Positions 7,119 to 15,963 are shown, counted from the stretch's first letter. The stretch: DNA of 15,975 nt from Dunaliella salina (GCA_002284615.2 MU069437.1:1447479-1463453), one strand, 5' to 3'. Translations and numbers: made by a program. The notes: generated by a model from the sequence alone, not told the origin.

Positions 7119-7932
7119 CAATAGTAATGCTTTCTGGCAGATGAAAGCTGTGACTTTCAAAGAACAAACCAATGTCCTCAAGTATCGAACGGACACCCTT
7201 TACAATGGCAAACAGGCCAGACGCTTCAGTGGTTACCCTGGGCCTTCTCTTTGCCCTCTTTGTGGTTCACCTGATAGCACCTCCCATACCCTACTGAGGT
7301 GCACTCACCCACAGATAAACAGGATGAATATCAATCGCAACCATCAAGCACTTAGCATCTGTGGTAAAGCAATAAGCAAAGGAGACTTTGGATCTTACAT
7401 TGTCTCTATAAATGCATGTGATACAGAGAGGATACACTCCCTGGAAATGGAATCTCCAAATACTGTAAACCGACATATTTCAAATTGGCTGTTTCCATCC
7501 AGACAACCACCACACACACAGCTCAGTCGCCCTGATGGCATTATAGTTTCACCCCTTGAAGTCAGAGACTCCACACATCACCCGCAGGATATGAATCCCA
7601 GAGACGGAGATATCCACCTCATTGAGCTCAAATTTTGTTCTGACACCAAACCCGAACAAACTCTCCACACTACGCAAAATCAGCACAAACACACCATTGA
7701 AAGCTTACCCACAAGATCTCTTCGGGGCACACACCGCAATAACAGAGTCACACTACATACCATACTAATTGGAGTTGCAGGAACTATCTTCAATCCCTAC
7801 GCTATCGATCCTCTCTGTAATCTGAGCCTAACAAAAGGCAAAGCTCACAAAACTGCCAAAGAACTCCACTATCACGCTGTAAAGTCCCTAACAAAAACGT
7901 ACAACACCAAAAAATGCCATCCAATTCAGTAA
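7112..7932 (+). pseudogene. LINE-like polyprotein C-terminus: CCHC knuckle and PD-(D/E)XK nuclease
   Basis: An uninterrupted 3' part begins NNSNAFWQMKAVTFKEQ. Numbering from the Met at 7141, it carries a C-x2-C-x7-H-x4-C knuckle (C38, C41, H49, C54) and then a PD-(D/E)XK-like set: RPDG (P131, D132) followed by HLIELK (E162, K164). A core strand TLHTILIGVAGTIF comes after. A CCHC knuckle followed by a restriction-like endonuclease is the C-terminal design of R2-type and Dualen LINEs, where the nuclease nicks target DNA to prime reverse transcription. The reading frame is intact from 7112 to the TAA, so this half may be younger or better preserved than the N-terminal part. Confidence 0.78.
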
Positions 7933-8014
7933 CATGGTCTGGTTACAGGCCTCAAAGTCTCCGCTCAGCTGCCCTTGTTGGCGGAAAAGCGATGTAACCT
8001 TACCTTACCTTTTC
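7933..8014 (+). other. 3' UTR and tail of the LINE-like element
   Basis: This follows the stop codon directly. It includes CTCAGCTGCCCTTGTTGGCGG and ends GATGTAACCTTACCTTACCTTTT, a short array of CTTAC units typical of non-LTR tails. The element end is placed at the last repeat; the exact base is uncertain and no outer TSD was found. Confidence 0.6.
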
Positions 8015-9309
8015 GAACCAACATCGGCTGTCTCGCACAATTTCATCAATTACCAGACCACAACAGGCATGATTTGTTAACAAGCTTTCAGTTCAAGTTT
8101 TATGAGTTAAACTTTTTCTTCTTAGGCCATGTCTGGTGACGGACCTTGGTGTTTCTGCTCAGTTGCCCTTGTAGGTGGACACAGTAATGATACCTTCTTG
8201 TTTTATTTCCTGATGGATTTTTTGTGTCATAACACCATGAAGGTTGGCTAAAGGTTATTCTTCTGATGTCCCCGTGCAATTATGCAACGTCATCCTGACT
8301 TGATAATTTTGGTTATGGGTTGCGAAGCACTGTAACCCAAGTCCTTAAATTCCGTTTACTTGATTTGGATGGGTAAGGCAGCTTTAGTGCTGACTTTCTA
8401 TTACCACTTGTGATGGCAGTCACGAACCATAATGTTCTAGGCATTACTTGTGTGTCTGTTGCTTTCAATTTTAAGGTACGTACCCGACACATGACATGGA
8501 GACGGTGGCAGTGTCGGATCGGTGGCATTCGAGTGTTCCAACTTAAACTCCTAACTGAGGCCTTTCCGTTTCACCCTTCTGTCAAAATACTAGATACTTA
8601 ATAAAATGTTCCAATTGTGCACTCCAAACAAGGGAGTAAATGAGGGCTACCAAATGAGCTATTTTTTAGTTTGGCCAGGCACATGCCTGAGCATATCATG
8701 TTTTGGCATTAAGCGCATCAGGATAAGAAACGCACTGGAACTATCTGGTTCACACAATCTCAGCATTGGACACAGAAGTTCTGGCACAAATAACTGTAGA
8801 AATGTGTAGGCAATGTGGAAGCTGAGACAGACACAACAAGAGAGGTGCTTCTCTGTCGCAGTTCAATCCAACAGCACAGAGAACATTATCACAAGTCCCA
8901 CAGATCACGAGTACCAAGGGATTTATCCAGAAAATCTCTGTACAGATCGATTCGCCGTAACTACATGGTCCGCTACAAGCCAAGTGCAAATGACAGCAGT
9001 CGAACTTACATGGCACACCATAAGAAATGTATGCACACAAATCCGAGAGAATGAATCACCCAGTAGCTCATCGCACTCAAGGCCAAGAATTGGAATACTT
9101 TTTGTGTAAGACACAACGAGTGCTCATTTCGGAATCCATCCTGCCCCACTCTATTCCCTCTGACACGTTGCTGGCAACTAGCAACAAATCCCTCGACCTG
9201 ACCATGTGCAAAGACAACAGGTCACTTGCTCTCCACTTCTTCGTGTCACCTCTATTCACTTACTCCCCTCCTACAGTGTCTACAGTGTCCCTCCATCAGA
9301 GGCAGGAAT
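8015..9309. other. Intergenic region downstream of copy B
   Basis: This lies between the LINE-like tail and the copy B stop codon (minus strand), so it should include the copy B 3' UTR and poly(A) site, which I cannot place. Apart from the second tail copy (8127-8205) and a 7 bp inverted repeat (CCGACAC...GTGTCGG near 8488-8517), I see no gene. The small open frames on both strands have no recognisable motifs. Confidence 0.5.
8127..8205 (+). repeat. Second, diverged copy of the LINE-like 3' end
   Basis: CATGTCTGGTGAC...CTGCTCAGTTGCCCTTGTAGGTGG...GATACCTTC aligns by eye over about 80 bp with 7933-8012, at roughly 70% identity. It is an older tail-only insertion of the same family or a duplication of the 3' end. 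Confidence 0.65.
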
Positions 9310-9448
9310 TTACTTGGCTGTCTTGTAGTGGAATTGGTGCTTGGACTCAATTTCCTCCTCGTTGACCCACACGGGGTTGTAGGAAGGGTCCACCTTAATA
9401 AGCACCTCGTTTGGCTTGCCCTGTGGCAGGGGGTTGGGGCCCTCATAC
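9310..9448 (-). CDS. Copy B exon 7 (C-terminus, stop)
   Basis: The acceptor is TTCTTCAG. The exon reads (R)YEGPNPLPQGKPNEVLIKVD and finishes HQFHYKTAK followed by TAA (9312-9310). A phase 2 junction with exon 6 completes an Arg codon. NEVLIKVD corresponds to the last SOUL strand (RNEVIIWLEDF in the Arabidopsis relative). The tail of about 20 residues beyond it is extra. Confidence 0.85.
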
Positions 9449-12400
9449 CTGAAGAACAGAGGAGAAAAGAGAAAAAACAAGGCCAAGGTCGCTCTGCTAA
9501 TGATTTGTACAGGAGTGAGATAGCTCCTGAGCACAATTGGGGCTTGAAGGTGAAGCTATTAGTTGAGGCTCAGCACTCCATGCAACTCCAGGGTTATGGA
9601 CCTGGGTATAATGCTCTTGAACTTGTTGAGTCTGCAAGTACCTTAACCACAGGACACATAGCCTACAAACATGAAAACCATGGAAGCCTATCTGTTGGCT
9701 AAACCCTAAACCCTAAATTCTAAAAGGAGAACAGACCCAGGTAGGGATGAAATGCTCGTTCGCAAGTCAATCCTGCCTAAATTCATAATTACAATTTGTA
9801 CATGGAAGTTCTAGAATCAAGTCACTGTCCACTTCAATTTATGAAAACCGGAAGGAGAGCAGCAGGAAGCAACACCACGAGTGATGCTTTGCACTTTTTA
9901 CTTCTAACAATTTCATGAGGAACAAGGTATGCAGGAGGCCCAAACCTGCATTTCTTTTGTCCGCTTGTGCAAGGATTGCTAGCACAAGAGCGCATATGCG
10001 CACTCCACAACCTCCCTGCCCTTCCCCAGCTTCCCACACACACCTGACAAGACGGTAGCCCGCATTCTCATCAAAAGGCACCCCATCCCGGCGGAGGCCA
10101 TCCATCAGCTTCTTAGCCTCATCTTCTGGCTTGGCCATGCCCAACAGCCAGTTGGGGGGACTGCCTGCAAAACGGCGAGCTGCCACGGTGCCGCCGCTAA
10201 GCTTTCCCTCAGCATGGGGAGGCCCACCCATGAACACTGCGGCACACAAAGCACAGAAGTCCCATCAGAGGCAATCCAAGAGTCATGACCTGTGTATGCT
10301 TTGCTTTTTTTTGGAAGATGAACCTGCAGTGGGGAAACTTAGCAGCACGTCCAGTTCTTGAGAGCTGCCTGACAGGCAAAATCCAGTTGCTCAAGACCTG
10401 ATTACAGCCCACTCACGGTTCACTGTCCAGTCCATTGTCCATTGTGTCCATTACTGAACAACAATCATATAAATTGCCATGATTATTACAACCCAAGCCT
10501 GCACCAAGGTGTGCTGCGCACGGTTGGTGGAAACAAGAAAGTTGGCTTGCATTGCAGGTGCAAGAAGGAGCAGGACCCCTTTCCCCGACACGTTAAGGAG
10601 TGGTGTGTCTCTGGTGTAAGGCCCTTCTGCTCCAGGTTGAGAAAATGACCCATGAAGAGGTCAGCCGGCATGGCTCATGTTCAGCATTTGCAGTGCAGCA
10701 TAGAATTCACGTCGCAAAGATTATACGGATGCATGCAGCAGTGTTTGTGCTTCTTGCACAAACACAGCATGCAGCGATGCGTACAGCAACGCATGCAGTA
10801 GCCCGCGCAGCCATGCATGTGGTGATGCAAGCAGTTATGCAAGCCACCATGCGCAAAGTCGAGCATGCAGCTTTGCATGCTACGGCACACACAGCAGTGC
10901 AAGCTAGCAAGGCATGCATAAGTGCAGTGTGAAATGCTTAAGTACTGTCATGAGCATTACGTCCATCTTTAAGACCTTGCACTCAAAGGAACTGCAGCTG
11001 ATATCTTTAGTCAGAGAGACCGGCATCAACATTTCTTCACCCTAAATTGTGCTGCTCTCCCCACTTGCCCAAGAATTGTTTTTGCACACTGGTTTGGTTG
11101 TTTAGCAAAAATGATGTCATGGATTGGGAACCGGTCTTCATTTGCCCAGTCTGCATATCCAACTTGTCCAGCATCAGGGAATTGTGCATAACCCGTTCAG
11201 ACCCGTTCCAAAACGGATTAATTTCCTCCTGACAACTGATCATCCATCAACATTACCATCATTTTTACCCAGGTACTTAAATTCATTCATCAAAGAAATA
11301 ATGCAACAGAAGGGTAAGTCATTTCTTTACAATAAGCAAAGCACCCCCCCCCCCCCCAACCCATCCATTGAAATTCCATCATGAGTGCATCGCAGGTGGC
11401 AGGGCTTCTAAGAGGTCTAATAAGTGCCAGATGCTACATCATCGGTGTCACAGGAAACAGGTGCAACAACACGGGGTGAGTAGCAAGGAAATTGTAGGGA
11501 CTAGTTGGGGCCCGTTCCTTCAACACCAGGTGCCAGTTCTCTACATGTTTGACGTTATGTCACTACACACTTCATTGAGATTGAAGCGCACTGTGTACAA
11601 CTCTCCCATTCTTGTTCAGCAAATTATGCACACCAAAGCATCACCTTGCCAATCTTGATTGCCGTGAATATATCAAACTTGTTGGCAAACTTGTCTACCA
11701 TCCCTTTAAAGAGCTTCAACTGTTCCCTATCATTGCTTTACAGACATCTCTGGCGGTTCAACCCTTTCTGTGCAGTAACATAACTCCACCTAGCTGAGCC
11801 TTGTGCAGGAACCAGAAAATAAAAATTGATTTTAGCTTTTTGAAAACCCTCGTTGTAATTTAGGGTTTACAGTTCTTGCAGGCAGAGAATGTAATTAGAG
11901 CAACCAGTTGTAGGCCCCACAACTGATGAAAGCACTCACCACTTGGGCTGATCTCTGTCTGACCCTCCTTGAAAGCCTCACTCACGGCAGAAGGCTCATA
12001 ATCGCGGATCTCGTAGTCAGGTCTCAACCTGCAAAACAACCAGGCAATGTGGAAGGAACAAAACGCCTAATCAATCATGTGCTGATACTGTGAATTTAAC
12101 CCTTCAATTCCTCTGAATTTGCTGATTGGTGATACCTGTGTCTGAAGAGCATGCTGTCTTATGGGTCCAGGGCACGAATCAAGCAGGTCAGGATCTTTGA
12201 AAGCAAAATGAGCCTGGTACTCACTCTCCTCTGAGTCCAGGATACCAGCATTTGGCGGATCTGACTCGACGAGTCCAGTCCCGCTTTCAGTTCAGGCGCA
12301 AATGGGCTAGGACCCCAAAGTTATACACAGTTGTCCATGGAAGGTTGGATCTCCTTGTTCAATACCGGTGCCCTTGTCAGCTTTGAATTGAGTAGGAGTC

Positions 12401-15400
12401 AGTTGCATTCTGATTCAGATCCTTCATCCTGAGTCCGTTCCTTGTGTCCAGCATGGAGAATGGACACGAGTCAGACACATGCCAATCCAGACCCTGAGTC
12501 AATTGCGTTCAGCATGGAGAACGCATGAGCACGAAGACTGGGTCAATCATGCTGTTGGCTTGTCAGACAAACAGCTGTGGGATGTGAGGGAGATCAATGC
12601 TTGCAATGTTTGCAATCACTCACACAAATACTGAGCTTTGTGCTCGACATTGCCATCTTCAAATCAAGTCATATTCTTTATCAATCCTCCAAGGCTGCCT
12701 TGCTCATTTTCACCTGTCCCTTATCATGCCCCCAGGTTAACATTCGGATCTTCCAAGTTTTTCAGGGAAATACAAGCATTTGGTTGGCATCAACACCCGC
12801 CACAACCCACCCACCCTCACATACGCATAGCAGTGTCCCACAGAGGCACCTCACTGCTTCAGCAAAAATCCTGCCACAGTTTTTCAACCTTGCCTGCTCT
12901 GACCAACAGACATAAGCAAGCTCGTAGAGGCCCCAGCACCCAGCTACACTCCTCCGCTTCAGTTGCAAAGCAGATAGCAAAGAACTCCCAGTGCAGCTGA
13001 GTGGGCCACATCAAACTTCACACCCTGCACCAGCCGTCCCACTGAGGACCCAGCAACAGGCTCAATGGAGGACCCCAGCACCATTCCAAAGCAACTTTCA
13101 CAAGCAGACAGAGCACATCCAAGAAGCTTACCTGATGACACTGTAGCGGCCTGCCTCCTCAGGCGTCGGCGCCAGGGTGCTCCCAATAATCTGCTGGGAG
13201 ATCCTGTTAAAAGCGTCGGCGGAGAACCAATCCTGCTGGTCCGTCAAATCCCAGGTATCGATATGAGCATTGACCTTATGGCTTGCAGGGCTGTAGCCGT
13301 AGGTCGTGGTGCCTGGGGATATCAGAGTGTGCACAAGGAAACTTCCCTTGGTTTTACATGCTAGGCAGTGACAAATCCATCTTCTGGAGACCTGACTCAT
13401 GTCTCAACCTTTCAAATCCCTGTGCGGCACACTCGACCCTGCTTTAACAAAGGCTTTTCCACAGCCATTTGACAGTTTTTCTCCCTCGTTCCACTTCAAC
13501 CTGCTGCTCCCCTGCTCCCCTAAAGCTCACCTAGACACAACTCTCAAGAATCTGAATGGATTCTATCCCTGACAGAGCAGCAGCCCGGACCATAGGAAAA
13601 AATAAAACCAATTTTGCCAGGATCATTCATGGCCTTCATGAGCATGTGTAGCTTAGGGAACCTGTCTTCTTGAACCTTTAAAGCCAAAACATCAGCTGCA
13701 TTGCCCTCGCTGAATGTATGACTGTACAATCAAACCCCTCCCTCGTAGACCCCCAACTACCCTTGTCTGCCCCCGCGCCCCCCTTCCCCCCTCCCAGCCT
13801 CACCTGTGAAGCAGACCTTGGGTGTCCAAGGCCTGGGCACATTGTCAGGCAGCGCAGGGAAGACCATGGTCCAGCGCGCCAGAACTGAGTAAGGACCGCA
13901 GGGACGGATGTCATGGAGCTCGAAGGTTGGCTTCACTGACTGCACAGGCAAGAGCATGGCATAAACTGGCGATGAGTGTAATTGGTATGAACAAGTACAC
14001 ATTGCAGAGTTGGGCATCCTCACCTCTCTTTTTTTAAAAACAGGGCTGCCAGTTAAGTAGCTCAAATGCAGGCCAAACAGTGTGCCCAGGTAAACATGCA
14101 GTAAGGACTTATCGGGACATTGCAAGCAGCAATGCTGTCAATTTGGCAACTTAAGTGGGGCCCAATATAACCTGTACTGGTGAGGGCGCATTTGGGAAAA
14201 GAATCGAGGAGCTAATACCGGCAGGCCTGAGGCCATGCATTTGGGGTTCCACAAACCAATTGGTTGTTTCCCCTGCATACCATTTTTGAGGGTCTCAAGA
14301 AAAATGTTTTAAAAGATCTTGCATTTCAATAATCAATACACACCTTCACCTCCCTGATAGAATAACAAAATTACAGCAAGCATTCTAAGATTTTCATGGT
14401 TCAGTGAACTTCCTTCCCTTCAGACTGTTCTGTCCTCCACTATTTTACAATTGACAAATTGAAAGTGAGCTGCCATTTTCAAGGCCCTGCTCAACCGAGC
14501 AAGCAGGCATGAACCTTCTCTGTGCCACTCCTAATCAAAATAATTGCAGGCACTGGAAAATGATCTCAAAAAGGCCTCCACGTGTCCAGCCCATCCCTTA
14601 AATGGGTTACCACTGTTATTTTGTGTGCTTCTGTAACATGTACTTCAATACCAAGGCCTCAGACATGCGTCAAATGGGGTTGGATTGCTAGGAGCTACAA
14701 GCAGGTGCAAAGAAGGGCTTGGTGTCATATTTTGCCAGCGAAGTGCAGATTCACACTATGCTGGGGCAGTGTTCCCTATGGCTCAGTTTTGCTGGACTCT
14801 TGTAGCGCACAATTTGAGCCAGGGTTGTTCACCCTGGCTTGACTCAGCCAAGATATTTGTGAGGTTAGGAAATCCACCCCTACCCCTTTTGGTGAAGGGG
14901 TCTTTTCTCTGGCAGCGTCTCCACAACCATTCGCTGCACTGAGAGCATGCAAGCGCACTGGATAGATTGATTTTTTGCTCTCCGAAATAAAATAAAGAAG
15001 TTAGGGTGTTGTGCAGTGCGTGGTCACCAGAATGAAATGCTACTTAGCTAGAATGTTTCCTCCTGAGAGCACTCACGCAGTCCATTTGCTCGTAAATTAC
15101 GGCAAGCATCATAATAAATCATGTCATGTCATCAATTTAAACTCTTTGAACAAAAGTGGCCCCGGAAATATTGTAAAACAAAATAAGTTGTTTTAAATTA
15201 TCAATAATACAAACTGTTCCACAAAAGAATGGCCCAAAACATTTTTAGTTTATGCCACTTGAGCCAGAGAGTCTGCAAAGGTAAACAGCACACAGCACAG
15301 TTTTCTCACGGGCCACCACTTGGCCATCACTGCATTTATGTGAGAATGTTATGTTAGGCAGCATGCGGGTGGGTGAACAGGTCAAACAGGGAAGAAGCTA

Positions 15401-15963
15401 CGGCTGTTGGGACTGAATTCCTACAATAGCGCCACCTCCCATGGTCCATGCACATACAACACCCATGCACCTTTTAATCTGTGTATGCCATTGCAGCATG
15501 AGTACAGAACAATTTTATTCTGCAAGTGTCGGTTGTACACCACTCGCAAGGAAACTAAGTTTTTCTGCAAATGGATGCATAACAGAGCATATTTGCCTTG
15601 CCAGCTCTTATGCAGCACTCGTGACATGGAACTGAAAACATGTGCGACCTGCTCTGGATGGGCTCAAAAGTCCAGCTGCCAACATAAGGGGTCCTCAGGG
15701 AACACCCTAGGAGCACCACCAATCTGGTCTATCTGCTGATCATCAACCTTGCAGCTGGAGAAAACTGGCAGCGAACAGGCAATGAAGGCAGGATCTGGTT
15801 ATCAGCTTACAACGAACAAGTTGATGATGTCAGAGTAGTCCTTGAAGCCGTTCACTCGGGTAATGGGGTCCCTGAAGATGACGGTCTCATCAAACACCTC
15901 TGGCGATGGCCTTCCCGTGGTCATCTGGCTGTCCAAGTCCACCTTCAGCTTCTTGATGGCCTC
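9310..15963 (-). CDS. DUF2358 + SOUL heme-binding-type protein, copy B, exons 2-7
   Basis: Six exons join in phase: 15963-15811, 13939-13804, 13312-13132, 12028-11940, 10236-10044 and 9448-9310, with GT..AG borders throughout. They give 891 nt, 296 codons plus TAA. The product has a DUF2358-type NTF2-like domain (FDETVIFRDPITRVNGF, then GPYSVLARWTMVFPALP, HIDTWDL and QDWFSADAF) followed by a SOUL-type domain (RPDYEIRDYEPSAVSEAF, then GGTVAARRFAG, KKLMDGLRRDGV, NAGYRLVRYEGP and NEVLIKVD). The order and motifs match Arabidopsis At5g20140, a chloroplast SOUL-family protein; SOUL proteins bind heme or porphyrin. The central SOUL segment (GYIFG...MTTPV in relatives) is absent. Exon 1, presumably a transit peptide as in copy A, lies off the right edge. 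Confidence 0.85.
9449..10043 (-). other. Intron 6 of copy B
   Basis: A 595 nt intron with donor GTGTGT and acceptor TTCAG. On the plus strand it contains CTAAACCCTAAACCCTAAA (9699-9717), two and a half units of the plant-type telomere repeat. No gene is seen in it. Confidence 0.75.
10044..10236 (-). CDS. Copy B exon 6 (SOUL C-terminal half)
   Basis: The acceptor is GCCGCAG and the donor is AG|GTGTGT. The exon encodes VFMGGPPHAEGKLSGGTVAA, then RRFAGSPPNWLLGMAKPEDE and KKLMDGLRRDGVPFDENAGY. This is the SOUL segment in which a GGxxAVxxFSG strand is followed by a helix and LxxDGL. Joined directly to exon 5 (phase 1) it is in frame, but the two do not meet within the usual SOUL alignment. Confidence 0.85.
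10731..10922. repeat. 12 bp minisatellite, about 16 units
   Basis: Degenerate units of consensus GCATGCAGCNAT keep a strict 12 bp register from 10731 to 10922, for example at 10767, 10779, 10791, 10815, 10827, 10839, 10863 and 10875. Because 12 is a multiple of three, open frames appear on both strands; they are compositional artefacts. Confidence 0.88.
10741..10765. repeat. Perfect 10 bp stem hairpin in the minisatellite
   Basis: GTGTTTGTGC (10741-10750) and GCACAAACAC (10756-10765) form a perfect stem with loop TTCTT. It occupies two unit positions of the 12 bp array. Confidence 0.85.
11344..11357. repeat. C14 homopolymer
   Basis: Fourteen consecutive C bases in intron 5 of copy B. The length is prone to sequencing error. 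Confidence 0.9.
11940..12028 (-). CDS. Copy B exon 5 (start of SOUL domain)
   Basis: An 89 nt exon with acceptor TTTGCAG and donor GTGAGT, entered in phase 2 and left in phase 1. It encodes (R)LRPDYEIRDYEPSAVSEAF and KEGQTEISPS. YEIRxYEPxxVxE is the opening signature of the SOUL family. Confidence 0.86.
12029..13131 (-). other. Intron 4 of copy B
   Basis: A 1,103 nt intron with donor GTAAGC and acceptor GCAG. It contains two hairpins with a shared loop (12441-12525) within a stretch rich in GAGTC/GACTC motifs (about 12228-12500). No gene is recognised. Confidence 0.75.
12441..12525. repeat. Two hairpins with a common loop and different stems
   Basis: The first stem is CTTGTGTCCA (12441-12450) with TGGACACGAG (12461-12470), 10 bp with one G-U pair. 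The second is TGCGTT (12504-12509) with AACGCA (12520-12525). Both enclose parts of the repeated CAGCATGGAGAA. CCTGAGTC precedes each (12428 and 12493). Confidence 0.75.
13132..13312 (-). CDS. Copy B exon 4 (end of DUF2358, link to SOUL)
   Basis: A 181 nt exon with acceptor CCCCAG and donor AG|GTAAGC, phase 1 in and phase 2 out. It encodes (G)TTTYGYSPASHKVNAHIDTW, then DLTDQQDWFSADAFNRISQQ and the linker to RYSVIR. HIDTWDL matches the conserved HVDLWDS of the family. Confidence 0.87.
13313..13803 (-). other. Intron 3 of copy B
   Basis: A 491 nt intron with donor GTGAGG and acceptor CCCCAG. The donor-proximal part on the minus strand is G-rich (13750-13800). Nothing else is seen in it. Confidence 0.8.
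13804..13939 (-). CDS. Copy B exon 3 (DUF2358 core)
   Basis: A 136 nt exon with acceptor TGTGCAG and donor ACAG|GTGAGG, phase 0 in and phase 1 out. It encodes SVKPTFELHDIRPCGPYSVL then ARWTMVFPALPDNVPRPWTP and KVCFTG. The RWTM...PW.P...FTG pattern is the most conserved stretch of plant DUF2358 proteins. Confidence 0.88.
13940..15810 (-). other. Intron 2 of copy B
   Basis: A 1,871 nt intron with donor GTAAGC and acceptor GCAG. It contains a perfect 9 bp hairpin (AGCCAGGGT at 14817-14825, ACCCTGGCT at 14831-14839). Its start is nearly identical to copy A (15810-15751). No gene is recognised inside. Confidence 0.75.
15811..15963 (-). CDS. Copy B exon 2 (DUF2358-like N-terminal part)
   Basis: The exon encodes EAIKKLKVDLDSQMTTGRPS, then PEVFDETVIFRDPITRVNGF and KDYSDIINLFV. 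The start is placed at the TTGCAG acceptor by phase with copy A exon 1 (both phase 0). The frame remains open to the window edge (MNLQ), so a longer exon cannot be excluded. It is 14,571 bp from its copy A twin. Confidence 0.8.

Larger units (their letters stand above)
3540..7932 (+). pseudogene. LINE-like polyprotein, main body, split by four insertions
   Basis: Reading from the WECPFC motif in frame 3n+1, the protein stays open to the SINE TSD at 4165-4174, resumes in the same frame at 4381, and reaches the MITE at 4874. Beyond the MITE the restored frame continues from 5298 through two stops near 5398 and 5413 to the first half of RNase H. It then crosses the 193 bp insertion and runs to about 6486, crosses the antisense insertion, and continues from 7112 to the stop at 7932. 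Each insertion plus one TSD copy can be removed without breaking the frame, leaving about 974 codons. The present copy cannot be expressed as one protein. Confidence 0.72.
2640..8014 (+). mobile_element. Decayed LINE-like element with RNase H and PD-(D/E)XK nuclease
   Basis: A single degenerate plus-strand polyprotein can be followed through this region, with the left boundary uncertain. In order it shows an N-terminal segment (about 3100-3380), a PHD-like finger (3381-3561), a 200-residue linker, a possible methyltransferase-like segment (about 4530-4760), RNase H (5630-5839 and 6033-6260), a CCHC knuckle (7252-7302) and a PD-(D/E)XK-like domain (7528-7635), with stop at 7930-7932. The 3' end at 7933-8014 finishes in short CTTAC-type repeats, as in non-LTR retroelements. 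RNase H plus a restriction-like endonuclease recalls the Dualen/RandI clade of LINEs known from Chlamydomonas. However, I see no reverse transcriptase motif such as FADD, so clade membership is inference. Four younger insertions interrupt it. Confidence 0.75.
10237..11939 (-). other. Intron 5 of copy B
   Basis: A 1,703 nt intron with donor GTGAGT and acceptor GCAG. It holds a 12 bp minisatellite (10731-10922) and a C14 run (11344-11357). I searched the minus strand for a missing SOUL exon coding for GYIFG or MTTPV-like motifs and found none. Confidence 0.65.

Noticed and set aside
8488..8517. CCGACAC...GTGTCGG inverted repeat as a regulatory site
   Set aside because: The stem is seven bases with a long spacer; nothing else supports a function.
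10600..10932. Open frames on both strands over the GCATGC-rich array
   Set aside because: The 12 bp repeat unit is a multiple of three, so stops are avoided in several frames at once; no conserved domain is seen and the array lies in an intron.
11545..11600. Plus-strand FDVMSLHTSL, resembling the RT motif FDVxSLYTNI of Penelope-like elements
   Set aside because: The match is about ten residues with no other RT motif upstream or downstream and a stop shortly after; chance similarity is likely.
11637..11730. Minus-strand GMVDKFANKFDIFTAIKIGK as the missing SOUL exon
   Set aside because: It lacks GYIFG and MTTPV motifs, and available splice sites do not give the phase 1 to phase 1 exon that is needed.
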